NCBI RefSeq assembly: GCF_030445035.2 | Contig: NC_080678.1 | Coordinates: 115,298,599-115,362,598 of the forward strand | DNA from: Dasypus novemcinctus | Lineage: Eukaryota; Chordata; Mammalia; Cingulata; Dasypodidae | DNA length: 64,000 nt | Direction: 5' to 3' | Shown here: one piece after another, positions 1-11,289 of the stretch | Numbering within the stretch: position 1 is the stretch's first letter | Layout: every line of letters starts with the position of its first letter | The notes under the pieces: model-generated | What the model was told of the DNA's origin: nothing | Databases searched by the model: none | The model's input: the letters and a program-made list of their open reading frames with translations, nothing else | Made by a program: the position numbers and the translations under genes

Positions 1-1760
1 CGCCTAAACGTAGGCAGATTTACTTTGCAGACGGTGAGGATGCGTTTTAATTTGTTGATGTGAAATCTTAATTGAACTAAACTGCTAGAGGTAGTCTCTG
101 TTCTCTGTCATAGTCTTAATTTAGTTGGCAAAATAAGATATCATTAGAGGAAAATTACAAGCAAAGGCGCAGTGCCCAGAGGGTTTTAGGGAACACACTT
201 CTGGGGTGGAGGTGGGGTGGCATGTGGCTGCCATGAACACAAACCCCATCCATACAACTAGGATGAAAACTTGGCTTTCCAAAGACACTCCAGTGGTGTC
301 ACGAAGGATCAGACATACGAGCCCTCCCACAGCTGCCAGGCTAAACACTGCTCCTGCTCATGTACTCGATGCTGTATTTTTAGTGTTAGAGCCGGAGGAG
401 AGGGGAGAATTTCTTACCCAAAAGTACAGAAGTGTGGGAGGTGCCAACTCTATCACTCAATTGCTGAGGGACCTTGACAGGTCGCTTCCCCTGCCTGGGC
501 CTCTGTTCCTCCATCTGTGCATCGAGGAGGTTGGAATCCAAGTCCCTGAAGGTGCCATCACCAGCATACCCTGTGTGACTCTCGCAGACTCCCAGGCTTA
601 TGTCAGGGCCCAGCCTCTTGCCGACCAAATCCCAGCTATGCAATCTACCCAAGTACTTGGCCGTGGCATATGCTCACATCACTGGCCTTGCTGCCCCTAC
701 AGAAAGGGGGCCGGGCTGCAGGCCTTTCACTAAAGTGGCCTCATTTCTAACCCACAGAACCACAGGTTGTGATTGCCTTGCTCTGGGAGAGGACCTTAGG
801 AGCGAGTCTCTTGGTGACAGATGCCCATCTCACCCCTTTCCCATTTCCTGCTCACAGGGGCCTCCTACACATGCTGCTCACCCACCCCAGCAACCTCTGT
901 GCACCAGGCCTGCCCATGTCTGGAGAAACTCTTGCCAGGGCCTTGCTCCAAGCTCACCCTTACTGCAGCACCCCAGACAGGCTGAGGCAAGTCACCAGTG
1001 GCAGATGGCAGGAACTGGGCTCCCTGGGCAATCCAGCTCTGAGTCCTGTACTATCTTATTCCAAGAAACACCTCTACAAGGGAGTTCCCAGAAGAGTGAC
1101 GCAGGCCTTGGTATCTCCCTCTGAAACCCAGCTGAAGAAGTGCTGGGGGCAACTTCCGTGGGGGACGGTTTCCTGAGCTCGCGGATCCTCACCCTTGTGA
1201 TTCACTGGCTAGAACAGGAGGGTCGCAGGTCCCAGTCACCTGCGTTTAGTCATGAGCTCTTTCTCATGTAAGTGCCAGGAGGCTAGGAAAGAAGCAATTC
1301 CATATAGAAGAAGGAGTGCAACCTGCAGTGGTAGCCATCTGGCAAATCCCTTCTGTTCTTGGAGACTTTCTGCCTCTATCCAGTGGCAGATGATAATATT
1401 GACCTCAGAGAACTGCTATGGGAAATGAGACAACACAAAGCTTCTAGATGCCAGGCACTGTGTCTGGTCCATAGTGTGTGGACCAGAGTGCACAAGTGGC
1501 AGCTGTTGGTACCATTATTATCATTAAAATCCTAGCACAGGGTCTGGCATCCAGAATGTGTCCAATAAGTGGAATTGTGCTTGTCATCCACCAGAGGACA
1601 CGCAAGGCTACAGAGGTCCTTTCAACTCTTCGGAGATGGTGGCAAACTCTAGATCACAGAGACACATCCCTGAGATTCCTCTCTCCCTGAATTTTTCTGC
1701 CTTGCTCTGCTTCCCCCTCAGTCTGTGAGAAGGCCAAAGGCCAAGGTCACAGAAACTCAG
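1..1760. other. Non-genic unique sequence with MIR remnants
   Basis: I see no exon-like or conserved protein frame. The longest frames (for example 206-733) have no recognisable domain and lie in mixed-composition DNA. Two MIR-like SINE remnants are readable. About 440-560 contains CTGCCTGGGCCTCTGTTCCT-type text. About 1380-1600 (+) contains GCCAGGCACTGTGTCTGG and a second AGCACAGGGTCTGGCATCC segment. No promoter or RNA gene is evident. Confidence 0.55.
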
Positions 1761-1762
1761 TG

Positions 1763-2228
1763 TTTTTGTTTCCTGGGTTGCTCAAGAAATATCATACAAT
1801 GGGTCAACTTAAAAAATGGGAATTTGTTCACTCATAGTTTTGAGACTAAGAGAAAATTCAAATCAAGACATCATCAAGGTGATACTTTCTTCATAAAGAC
1901 TGGCATTCTGGGACTGGCTGCCAGTGATCCTTGGTCCTTGACTCCTCTGTTACATGAAAATGCACATGGCGGCCTCTCCTGTCCTCTCTCTTTTCCTGGT
2001 TCTGTTGAATTTTAGTTTCTGGCTTCTGGTAGATCCCTCTGAATCTCATTTTACCTATAAAGGACTCCAGTAATAAGATTAAGAACCATCCTGAGGTGAG
2101 CCACACCTTAACTGAAGTAGCCTCATTAAAACGTCCTACTTACAATGGGTTCACACCCACAGGAATGGATTAAGTTTGAGAACATGTTTTTCTGGGGGTA
2201 CATACAGCTCTAAGTTCTCCCATTCCAA
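1763..2228 (-). mobile_element. MaLR/ERVL-like LTR remnant, antisense
   Basis: Reads as the reverse of a MaLR-type LTR: GGGTTGCTCAAGAAATATC near one end, GAATTTGTTCACTCATAGTTTTGAG in the middle (positions about 1820-1850), and a terminal block with TTCACACCCACAGGAATGG. The same blocks in the same order occur at 12664-13166, so the two are copies of one dispersed family. Boundaries are approximate and no TSD was resolved. Confidence 0.5.
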
Positions 2229-2359
2229 TAGCTATTTGATGGAGTAATGCCATTTGGGAGATAAACTGTGAGCTCTGCCTTTTTCCATCCTTGGTGGGGG
2301 CTGGAAATGGCTTTTTTTTTTTCCATCACAGGATGGAAAGATTGAGGGTGCTTACTTTA

Positions 2360-2706
2360 TCTGTTTATTTATTTTAAAGATTTATTTATTTTTTCTCACC
2401 CCATCATTGTTTGCATTTGCTGTGTCTGTTTGTTGTCTGCTCATCTTCCTTTAAGGAGGTCCCGATTCCGCGACCTCCCATGTAGGAGTGAGGCACCTAA
2501 TTGCTTAAGTCAACTCCACTCTCTGCTTTATTGTATCTCTCCTTGTGTTTTCCTTCTTGTGTCACTTGTTGTGTCAGCTCACCATGCCAGCCCATCACTT
2601 CAGCTCACTGTCTTGCTTATCTTGTTTAGGAGGTACCGGGAACCAAACCTGGGACCTCCCATGTGGCAGGTGGGAGCTCAGACACTTGAGCCATATATGC
2701 TTCCCA
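2360..2706 (-). mobile_element. Dimeric tRNA-derived DAS-type SINE (antisense)
   Basis: Two tRNA-like units in tandem, read on the minus strand, with A/T-rich tail at 2360-2395. B-box-like cores lie near 2485 and 2645. Flanked by a perfect 16 bp duplication GAGGGTGCTTACTTTA (2344-2359 and 2707-2722), the mark of LINE-mediated insertion. Confidence 0.9.
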
Positions 2707-3322
2707 GAGGGTGCTTACTTTAAATGCATCATGACTTCTTGTACAGAAAGGGCCTGGACTTAGGGCCAGTCTTCCTTGGGGCAAGGTCCTTCATACCAGT
2801 GTTTTGGTAGACATTGGTGAACTCAGCCCTTGATTAAACAGGACTCTTTACTGAACGTGTCAGAAACCTCACTGAAACACTAATACAAATGGGAATGCAT
2901 TGGCTCCCAGATTGGAGAGGATTCTGGTGAAGGGTCAAAAGAAGGTAGAGCTTTGAGAACAAAGGCCAGAGACATGCAGGGGTATACTCTGTCTCCCAGG
3001 AAGAAAATAGAACCTGGAGGTGAGGTAGAGACTGGGCCCACTTTATGTTGGGAGGTCAGAGAAGGACAGTCATGGGCAGATGGATGGATTGGGCAGCTCT
3101 AGGCAGAGGTGATAGCCAGTGCGAAGGTCCTAAGGCAGGAATGAGCTTGTTCAAGGAACAGAAGAAAGTCAGTGTGGCTGGAGAGCAGTGAGCCAGGAGG
3201 AGAGCAGTGAGAGATGAGGACCAAGAGGGAGGCTGGGACCAGATCATGAAGGATGTTATAGGCCAAGATAAGGATTTTTAAAATTTTATTCAAAGGATTA
3301 TGGGGGAAGCCATTGGAGGTTT

Positions 3323-4063
3323 GTTTTTTTAAATAAATTTTATTGAAGTAAGTCATTCATACATAAAAATACATAAACAATAAGTGTATATTAAAAGTGA
3401 ACTTACAAAACAAACATGCATATCATCATACAGGGTTCCCATACATCTCCCCACCACCAACACCTTGCCTTGTTATGAAATATTTGTTACAAACTATGAA
3501 AGAGTCAAAATATGACTACTAGGAAGCAGATGTGGCTCAAGCATGTAGCACATGGGAGGTCCCGGGTTCAGTTCCCAGTGTCTCCTAAAGAAGACAAGCA
3601 AGTCAGTGAGCTGTCCTGATGGGCTGGCACAGCGAGATAACACAATAGAGCTACAGTGAGATGATGCAAAAAAGAGATGCAAGGAGGAAACACAACAAGA
3701 CACGCAATATGTGGGAGCAAAGGTGGCTTAAGCCTTTGGGTGCCTCTCTCCTACCTGGGAGGTCCCAGTTCAGTTCCCCATGCCTCCTAAAAAGAAGACA
3801 AGCAGACAGTGAACAGACACAGAGAGCAGACAGCAAGCGCAAACACGGGGGGTCAGGGAGAAATAAATAAAATAAATCTTTTTTTAAAAATTACTACCAG
3901 CTATAGCCCATATCTTATATTTGGTGTATTTTTCTCCCAACCCACCTGATTATTAACACCCTATCTTAGTATTATACATTTATTGTTCATGAGAGAGCAT
4001 TCTCATATTTTTCCTGTTAACCACAGTCCATCTTCCACCCCTGGATTCCCTGTGTTGTACAGT
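3323..4063 (-). mobile_element. L1 3' UTR fragment (antisense), 5'-truncated insertion
   Basis: Begins with a poly-T stretch and AATAAATTTTATTGAAG, then runs through an old xenarthran-style L1 3' UTR; a related copy lies at about 21950-22200. A near-perfect duplication CCATTGGAGGTTT (3310-3322) / CCATTGGTGGGTTT (4064-4077) flanks it. A dimeric SINE (3521-3890) sits inside. Confidence 0.7.
3521..3890 (+). mobile_element. Dimeric tRNA-derived SINE
   Basis: First unit opens AGGAAGCAGATGTGGCTCAA with B box GGGTTCAGTTCCC. Second unit begins near 3713 with GGGAGCAAAGGTGGCTTAAG. The tail is AAATAAATAAAATAAATCTT. The imperfect duplication TATGACTACT / AATTACTACC marks the site in the L1 fragment. 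Confidence 0.85.
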
Positions 4064-4283
4064 CCATTGGTGGGTTTTAAACAACAGAGGGATTTAATCT
4101 AATTTATGTTTTTAAAAGAACACTCTGGTTGCTATGTAGAAAGGAAGCCAGGGGTTGAGGTAGAAGCAGGTTTGTGTGGAAAGGCTAGGAAAAGAGCAGG
4201 TTTGGACAGGGGTTGGGGAGAAGAGCTCTGGTCATATTAAATTTGAGACATCAGATGGGGAGTCAAGTTGGCTGATAGGTACA

Positions 4284-4712
4284 TGTATTATTTTTCTAGG
4301 GCTGCTGTACCAAATGTCCATAAATTGGGTGACTTAAAACAATAAAAATTGATTCTCTCAGAGTTTAGGAGGCTAGAAGTTTAACATCATGGTATTGGCA
4401 GGGCCATGCTTCCTCACCTCCTCCAGCTTCTGGTAGCCCCAAGTGTTCCTTTGCTTGTGACAGCATCACTCCAATCTCTGTTTCCATCGTCACATGGCCA
4501 TCTTTTCTCTATGTGTTCTGTGTCTGTGTGTCCAAATTTCCTTTTTATTGTAAGGACACCAGTCATTGGATTTAAGACTTACCCTGATCCAGAATGACCT
4601 CGTTTTAATTTAGTTACATCTGCAAAGACACTATTTCCAAATAAGGCCACATTCTGAGGTTCTGGATAGACAAGACTTTTGGAGGAAAGGAGACACTCTT
4701 CAACCCAGTATA
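4284..4712 (-). mobile_element. MLT1-type MaLR solo LTR (antisense)
   Basis: Starts TGTATTATTTTTCTAGGGCT and contains the well-known MLT1 antisense blocks GGTGACTTAAAACAATAAAA and TCACATGGCCATC, ending TTCAACCCAGTATA. A perfect 5 bp duplication GTACA (4279-4283 and 4713-4717) brackets it, as expected for ERVL-MaLR integration. Length 429 bp, no internal region, so a solo LTR. Confidence 0.82.
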
Positions 4713-4971
4713 GTACATAGGCTGAAACTCAGGGCAGAGGTCTAGTTTGGATTAATTTGGCAGTATGGAAAAATAGTCATGAGACTAGCTGTAGATAGAG
4801 AAGTGAAGGGGAACTAAACTCAGCTCTGGGACTTTCCAGTATTTATTGGTTTGGTAGAAGAGAAGGAGGAGGCAGAGGAGACAGAGAAGTGGCCAGTGAG
4901 GGAGAAAAAATAGGACTGTGCAGTGAGTGTCCTGGAAGCCAGAAGGAACGCATGGTTCAAGAGGGAAGGAG

Positions 4972-5360
4972 GGGAAACGGACTTTGGCCCAGTGGTTAGG
5001 GCGTCCGTCTACCATATGGGAGGTCCGCGGTTCAAACCCCGGGCCTCCTTGACCCGTGTGGAGCTGGCCATGTGCAGCGCTGATGCGCGCAAGGAGTGCC
5101 TTGCCACGCAAGGGTGTCCCCCGCGTGGGGGAGGCCCACGCGCAAGGAGTGCGCCCGTGAGGAAAGCCGCCCAGCGTGAAAAGAAAGAGCAGCCTGCCCA
5201 GGAATGGCGCCGCCCACACTTCCCGTGCCACTGACGACAACAGAAGCAAGACAAAGAAACAAAGAAGACAAAGAAACAAAATGCAGCAAATAGACACCAA
5301 GAACAGACAACCAGGGGAGGGGGGGAAATTAAATAAATAAATAAATCTTTAAAAAAAAAA
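4972..5360 (+). mobile_element. DAS-III-like armadillo SINE
   Basis: Full-length tRNA-derived SINE: head CGGACTTTGGCCCAGTGGTT with B box GGTTCAAACCCC near 5030. The GC-rich body holds GCGCAAGGAGTGC repeated at 5088 and 5150. The tail is AAATAAATAAATAAATCTTT plus poly-A. A perfect 12 bp TSD AGAGGGAAGGAG lies at 4960-4971 and 5361-5372. It is one of the least diverged copies, with many CpGs intact, so probably young. Confidence 0.93.
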
Positions 5361-5484
5361 AGAGGGAAGGAGTAGTCAGTTGTGTTGAAAAGGATGAGGA
5401 CTGAGAAGTAGCTCTTGGATTCAGCAACAAGCTGAATTGGTGACCACACTAGGACAGTTACTGAGGAGTGGTAGGGATGGAAAC

Positions 5485-6060
5485 TGTGACAATTTGAAGC
5501 TGGGAGGACCCAAGAAGTTCATGTCCTTAGAGCTAATCCCTTCCTGTGGGTGTGAACCTATTGTAGGTGAGACCTTTTGATTAAGTTATTCCAGTTAAGA
5601 GACTTTGATTAGGTTACTTCAGAAAGGCTTGACCCAGGGTGGACCTTAATCCTCTTACTGGAATCCTTTGTAAACAAGATGGATATGGAGAGCCAGACAG
5701 AAAGAGAGAAACCCAGGAGCTCAGAGGGGAACCCACCAAAACTGAGAAAGCCATGAGAGCAAGAAGCTGAAATCAGTAGAACCTGGGGAGAGAGAAAGCC
5801 ACAGAAGGAACAGCCAGAAGCTGAGAGCAACAGAGCCTGGAGGAGAAGGCAGAGACTAGCAGATGCCACCATTGTGCCCTGCCATGTGACAGAAATCCAG
5901 GGTCACCGGCAGCTGTCTTTGGGGAGAGAATTTCAACTGGTGCCTTGATTTGGACATTTTTCTCAGCCTCAGAACTGTAAGCTTATACATTAATAAATTC
6001 CCATTGTAAAAGCCAACCCATTTTTGGTATATTGCTTTGGCAGCCTTTAGCCAACTAAAA
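5485..6060 (+). mobile_element. MaLR/ERVL-like solo LTR
   Basis: Starts TGTGACAATTTGAAGCTGGG and ends with the family signature of an AATAAATTCCCATTGTAAAAG block, then GGTATATTGCTTTGGCAGCC. The near-match 5 bp duplication GAAAC / GAGAC flanks it. The closing block is shared with the LTRs ending at 25920, 42902 and 52948. Confidence 0.7.
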
Positions 6061-6507
6061 GAGACACTCATCTAGAGTGGCTGAAGAGAGAATGTAAGGG
6101 GAAGAAGTGAAGGAAGTAATGATATACAACTATTTCAAGAAGCTTTGCTGAGAAGCACAGTAGAGAAAGCAGGTAGCAATTAGAGAGGGAAATGGAGTTA
6201 TGGGAAGGCTGTTTATTTATGTCCTCAAGCTGGGAAATATTAGAAAACTTTTGTATGCTAATGAGCATGTTCTAGTGCATCAGGTGGCCCTCAGTGGGAG
6301 CAGGTATGCTCAGTCACTGAAAAAGAAAGGAAGGCAAATCCTCTGGGTACAGATGCAGGTAGGTAGATGGAACTGGTGCTAGGAAAATGAGGGAGGTCCT
6401 GTCTGATTGCTTCTATTTTCTCCATGAGATATGAGGCAAGGTCATTAGCCAAAGGTGAAGGGTGAAGAGACAGGAGATGCTTGAAGAGACAGGAGAAGGT
6501 AGGAAAT

Positions 6508-6510
<3 letters not shown>

Positions 6511-6538
<28 letters not shown>

Positions 6539-7178
6539 GAGATATCAGGGCTGGGGATTGAACCTGGGACCTCTTAATTGGGAAGCCAGCGCTCAAACAC
6601 TGAGCCACATTGGCTCCTCTGAGTTGGTTGTTTCATTTGTTTGCTCATTATTTGCTTTTGTTTTTTCATGTTTTTCTTTTTTAAGATTTTTAAATTTCTT
6701 TTTAATTATTTTTCTCCCCTTCCCCCCTTCCTCCCCATTGTCTGCTCTCTATGTCCATTCACTGTGTGTTCTTCTGTGTCCGCCTGCATTCTTGTTAGGC
6801 AGCACCAGGAATCTGGGTCTCTTTTTGTTGCATCATCTTGCTGCATCAGCTCTCCATGTGTACGGTGCCACTCCTGGGCAGGCTGTGCTTTTCACGCAGG
6901 GTGGCTCTCCTTGTGGTGTGCACTCCTTGTGCATGGGGCATCCCTATGTGGGGGATACTCCTGCATGGCACAGCACTCCTTGTGCATGGGCCAGCTCACC
7001 ACATGGGCCAGGAGGCCTTGGGTATCGAACCCTGGACCCCCTATATGGTAGGCAGATGCTCTATCAGCTGAGCCACATCCGCTTCCCTGCTTTTGTTTTT
7101 AGGAGGGACAGGAGATCGAACCCAAGACTTCCCATGTGGGACTCAGGCACTCAATCACTTGAGCCACATCTGCTCCCT
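6511..7178 (-). mobile_element. SINE-in-SINE composite (antisense)
   Basis: The outer element is a dimeric SINE with a long poly-T (6512-6538), split into 6511-6666 and 7101-7178, and flanked by the perfect duplication AGGAAATAGA (6501-6510, 7179-7188). Inside sits a DAS-III-like SINE (6667-7087), also antisense, with its own duplication TGCTTTTGTTTTT (6653-6666, 7088-7100). Insertion order is therefore readable: ancient repeat, then dimeric SINE, then DAS-III. Confidence 0.85.
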
Positions 7179-7629
7179 AGGAAATAGAAATTTTTAAGAG
7201 TGGGAAGGTGAATATATTAGAGAAGTGTAGAAGGATTGAAGAGCAGTGTTAAGTAAGATTTCCCATTCACACTTGGGACTCTTTCTAGACATCTTTATTC
7301 TGGGTGTGCACCTTTTCTCAGGAGAGGACTCTGGTTGGCCCTGTTTAAGTAATTTGCCTACCTCAGGTCCAGCTGTCATGTCCAGAGGATAAGATACTGA
7401 CTGGCCAGACTTGGGTCACATGCCTACCCCTGTAACCAGGAGCGGTGTTGGTGCTATGATCAGCAGTCCCTCCAGAACCACACAGAATATGCATTGGGGA
7501 AGGAGAAGCTCCTCAAAAAAGCAGGGATGTGAGGTAGACAAAAAGCAACAGATGTCCACTCTCCCCTACTGCTCTCACAGGGTTGTCCTGAGGCCAAGTG
7601 AGACAGTGTCTGCAAAATTGCATTGTCAC

Positions 7630-7985
7630 TGGGAAGCAGATGTGGCTTAAGCAGCTGGGCACCTGCGTACCACATGGGAGGTCCTGGGTTCGATCCCTAG
7701 TGCCTCCTAAATAGGACGAGCAAGACAGCAAGCTGATGCAACAGGCTGGTGTGGTGAGCTAGCACAAAATGACACAATGAAGAGACACAATGAGAGACAC
7801 AAAAGCAGGGAGCAGAGGTAGCTCAAGCAATTGGGCACCTCCTTCTTACCTGGGAGGTCCTGGATTCCATTCCCAGTGTCTCCTAAAAAAGAAGATGAAC
7901 ACACAATGAACAGACGCAGAGAGCAGACAGTGAGCGCAAACAATGATGGGGGAGGGCTGGGAGAAATAAATAAATTTTTAAAATC
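7630..7985 (+). mobile_element. Dimeric tRNA-derived SINE
   Basis: First head GGGAAGCAGATGTGGCTTAA with B box GGGTTCGATCCC. The second unit from about 7806 opens AGCAGGGAGCAGAGGTAGCT. The tail is AAATAAATAAATTTTTAAAA. No clear TSD was resolved, so the ends are approximate. Confidence 0.8.
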
Positions 7986-8169
7986 TTCCACAGCTCTACA
8001 CAAGGTGAAGGATTATTAGTACAGTAACATGTAGTAAATGCTGGACTCATTTATTCATTTGCTGACTCGGTAAACAGTTGCTGCGCCTCTAGGTGAGGTT
8101 TTGTGCTAGGTTCATGAGGGATAAGAGACAAATCATGAATCAGATGTGATCCTCCCCATCAAGGGACTT

Positions 8170-8500
8170 AGGGTTTAATGTTTGCCAGGTTTTGCTGTGA
8201 TGACAACTCCCAAATCATCATGGTTTATAACCACGAAGGCTCATTTTTGGCTCATCAGCTGCAGGTTAGTTATGGCTCTGCCCCAAATGTCTTCTTCATT
8301 CTAGCACATGCTGTTCTCATGACAGAGGGTAAACAGGGCAATGGCAGAACCATGTGATAGCTCTTTAAGCTTCTACTTGGATAACTTCCTTCTCATTCAG
8401 TTGGCCAAAGTAAGTCATATGGCCAAATTGGATAACAATGGGGTGGTGAAGTATCCTCCACCCAGGGAGGTATTGAAAGGCACATGGCAATGTATAAGAA
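8170..8500. repeat. Degraded ancient LTR or DNA-repeat fragment
   Basis: Contains old-repeat wording such as GGCTCATCAGCTGCAGGTTA and GTAAGTCATATGGCC. Similar wording occurs around 14285-14440 and 19640-19790, so this is a dispersed family, but divergence is too high to name it. Confidence 0.35.
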
Positions 8501-8507
8501 ACTATCA

Positions 8508-8934
8508 GGGAAGCGGACTTGGCCCAGTGGTTAGGGCATCCGTCTACCACATGGGAGGTCCAAGGTTCAAACCCCGGGCCTCCTTGACCTGTGTGGAGCT
8601 GGCCCATGCGCAGTGCTGATGCACACAGGGAGTGCCCTGCCACGCAGGGGTGTCCCCCGCATAGGGGAGCCCCATGCACAAGGAGTGCACCCCACAAGGA
8701 GTGCGCCCCGTAAGGAGAGCCGCCCAGGGCGAAAGAAAGTGCAGCCTGCCCAAGAATGGTGCCCCACACACAGAGAGCTGTCGCAACAACAACAAAAAAG
8801 AAACACAGATTCCCGTGCCGCTGACAACAGAAGCGGACAAAGAAGAAACAGCAGAAAATAGACACTGAGAACAGACAACTGGGGCAGGGGGAAACGGGAG
8901 AGAAATAAATAAATAAATCTTTTAAAAAAAAGAA
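8508..8934 (+). mobile_element. DAS-III-like armadillo SINE
   Basis: Head GGGAAGCGGACTTGGCCCAG with B box GGTTCAAACCCC. The body contains two tandem CAAGGAGTGC units near 8680-8705, a small internal duplication relative to the copy at 4972. The tail is AAATAAATAAATCTTTTAAA. A perfect duplication AAGAAACTATCA lies at 8496-8507 and 8935-8946. Confidence 0.92.
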
Positions 8935-8946
8935 AAGAAACTATCA

Positions 8947-10157
8947 TACTTTTACAGAGAGAGGATGTGAATAATTGGGGAAAATAATATAATCAACACA
9001 AAGGGGTAGAAGTACATGAAAGTCCATCATACAAATAGAAAAGAGTTCAAAGTCCTGTGATCCAGAGGATTAGGGATTTAGAGGTGGAGAGCAATTGTTT
9101 ACAGTTCAAGAGATCAGAGAAGCCTTCCTGGAGGAGGTGACTTTTGAGATGGGTCTTGAATAATACTTAAGGAACTGTACAGGTATAGAAGAAGGCGGCA
9201 TTTTAGCAGAGGGAATGGCATATAGAATACTTGGAGAATGGTGGATGGTTTAGTTAGCCTAAAGCATAGGAACTGGGAAGAAATAATAGAAGGATGGTAA
9301 AAATGAGATTCTGTGCCATTCTCCAAGAGGACACAGAGGCTCGCTCTCCTACCCAATAATCCAGCTGTCCAGCCATAGGGTCCTGGACTGGGGAAGTGTC
9401 TGCAAATTGCTAGTCACCAAGTTCAAAGCAGGTGAGTCTTTGCCTAGACTCTCCTGCCCTTTCTAGCTTGGTCAAGCCCAGGCCTGGCCCAAGGTCAGAT
9501 TCTCTCTTCTATCAATTTTTGTTCAAAATCTTGTTGGGAGTTATGCTCCCAATGTTCTAGAAAGGTTTCTGGGGGTTTTCTGTTTGTTTTCTCTGCTTGC
9601 CTCAGCCAGACTGGTATCCAGGGGACATTCTCACGTAGAAAACCCGGATGGGAAACCCAGACAGATCTCCATGAGACCTTCCCAGAGGCAGGGAGATGGT
9701 CAAGATGACCTGGTGCAGCGCCCGTCCTGACAATGTAAGCCTCAGTCCTCACCGTGCTGCCTTCTCTCTTTCACTGCAGCAATAAAAGGAGCTGTTTTGT
9801 CTTGTTTTGTTTTGCTTAGAAAGAGATTCCAGAATTTATTTTGTTTATAATGTCATAAAAGAAAAATATAATAGCTCTTTATAGTAGCATGTATTACAGT
9901 ATGAATTTCATTGTCTTTTTGGATTCAGCTTATTATTACAGCAATGATTTGGGTTAAATGTTTACATAACAGAAACATTCTGTTTCTTATTATGTGATAA
10001 GAATGAGATGATCAGTAAAATTAATTTTACAGAAATCTTGTTTGCTTTGTCTTTATCAAATACAGTACACAGATGGGAAAAGCTTTGTGAGAGTGAGTCC
10101 TGGCTTGTTGGAATTAATGCCTGCCACTCAGTGGTCTGATTGATACTGGCCCTGGGC
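8947..10157. other. Non-genic sequence, old repeat remnants
   Basis: No protein frame with recognisable similarity. About 9100-9330 is a fragment of the ancient long repeat also seen at 3.0-7.3 kb. 9480-9800 ends in CAGCAATAAAAGGAGCTG, which could be an LTR polyadenylation region, but no TG...CA ends or TSD were found. Confidence 0.4.
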
Positions 10158-10172
10158 AGGTTTGCACTTTTT

Positions 10173-10370
10173 TATTTTCTGGAGGTAACAGAGATTGAAT
10201 CCAGAACCTTGTACATGGAAAGCAGGCACTCAACTACTTGAGCAATGGCCACTCCCTAATGAGAGTTGTTTTTGGACACTTTGTCTTATTTTTAGGAGGT
10301 ACTGGGGATCAAACCCAGGACCTCATACATGGGAAGCAGGCACTCCAACCACTTGAGCTACATCCATGCC
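10173..10370 (-). mobile_element. Dimeric SINE (antisense)
   Basis: Two tRNA-like units (B-box regions near 10195 and 10310) separated by a linker of about 35 bp. They share one TSD, CAGGTTTGCACTTTT / CAGGCCTGCACTTTT (10158-10172 and 10371-10386), so they inserted as one dimer rather than as two events. Confidence 0.85.
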
Positions 10371-10689
10371 CCAGGCCTGCACTTTTACTCATTGATGCCC
10401 TGCAGCCTGCTGGAAGCATGGAAGGAAAACAGGCTGATTAGTACTTGCCAGGAGACAGGGGCAGAGGTCACAGGGAGGCCTCCCACTGCCCAAGAGGCAC
10501 CTGCCCGAAGGTACAAGTGCAGCTCAGGGTGCTGCTGCCAGGCACAAACCTTGGTGGTCCTGTCTCAGGAGAGACAGGGAGATTTCTCCCTTAGGTGGTC
10601 TCTAATATCAAGCACCTCAGTAGTAGGTGCCAGGGCCCATCTCGGGCCTGAGCAGGGGCTTGCATGTCACTCATTTCATCATTTAGTCC

Positions 10690-11020
10690 CTCTAAAATAC
10701 GGGCTAAGCGCCCACCCCGACCAGGCTCTGTTCTGGGTGCTAGGGATACAATAATAAACAAGACAATCTCCCTGCTCTGGCAGAGCATTGTTTTAGTCGA
10801 GGAAGCAGACAATAAACAAGTAAAGAAATAAATAAACAAGATAAGGTGAGTTAGTAATAAATCCTGTGGAGACAATCAAAGGACGATGTGATAAGAGTAC
10901 CTGGGGACTGAGTAGGCTTAACTCTAGATTAGGTGGTCAGGGAAGGCTGCTCGCAAAGTTGGCAAATATGCCGAGACCTGGGGTGTGGGAAGGAACCACT
11001 GCAAAGTGCTGGGGGATGCG
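10690..11020 (+). repeat. Ancient long interspersed repeat fragment
   Basis: Contains CAGGCTCTGTTCTGGGTGCT, GGGATACAATAATAAACAAG and GGTGGTCAGGGAAGGCTGCT, the 5' part of the same old repeat whose later parts appear at 3.0-7.3 kb. No intact reading frame. Confidence 0.5.
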
Positions 11021-11289
11021 GAGGGGATTCTAAACCCCCCGAAACAACAGGTATGCAAGGAGGATGATTGGTGTTGAAGTTGGAGAGTTAGATAAAAGGC
11101 AGATTAGGCAAAGTTCTACAAAGCCAAGTTTATTAGTCAGTAGATGATCAGGAAAAAATCAGAAATCACCTTAGGTATTTCAAAGAGAAGGAAATGAATT
11201 CGATGAATTGGTAGCAAACATATTGGAAAGATGGAAGAGTAAAAAGAAAGAGGCAAAGTTATCCAAAGATCAGAAGTTACAGGAAGTCA

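Larger units (their letters stand above)
3030..7260 (+). repeat. Ancient long interspersed repeat split by nested insertions
   Basis: Segments 3030-3322, 4064-4278, 4713-4971, 5361-5484, 6061-6510 and 7179-7260 read as consecutive pieces of one old dispersed repeat. Typical phrases are CAAGGAACAGAAGAAAGTCA, GGGGGAAGCCATTGGAGG and AAAGAACACTCTGGTTGCTA. Each break holds a younger element with its own TSD, listed separately. I do not assign the class. Related fragments appear near 9100-9330 and 10690-11010. Confidence 0.6.

Noticed and set aside
206-733. 175-codon + strand frame
   Set aside because: No recognisable motif, contains a MIR remnant, no splice or promoter context.
5000-5060. tRNA-like A/B boxes suggesting tRNA genes (also at about 20 other sites)
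   Set aside because: All sit in SINE heads with A-rich tails and TSDs; none folds as a complete cloverleaf with acceptor-stem closure, so they are not functional tRNA genes.
4785-5449. Overlapping minus-strand frames of 90-171 codons
   Set aside because: They lie across a DAS-III SINE; the same peptide wording recurs at every SINE copy (8.5, 23.3, 46.7, 48.5 kb), so they are repeat-derived.
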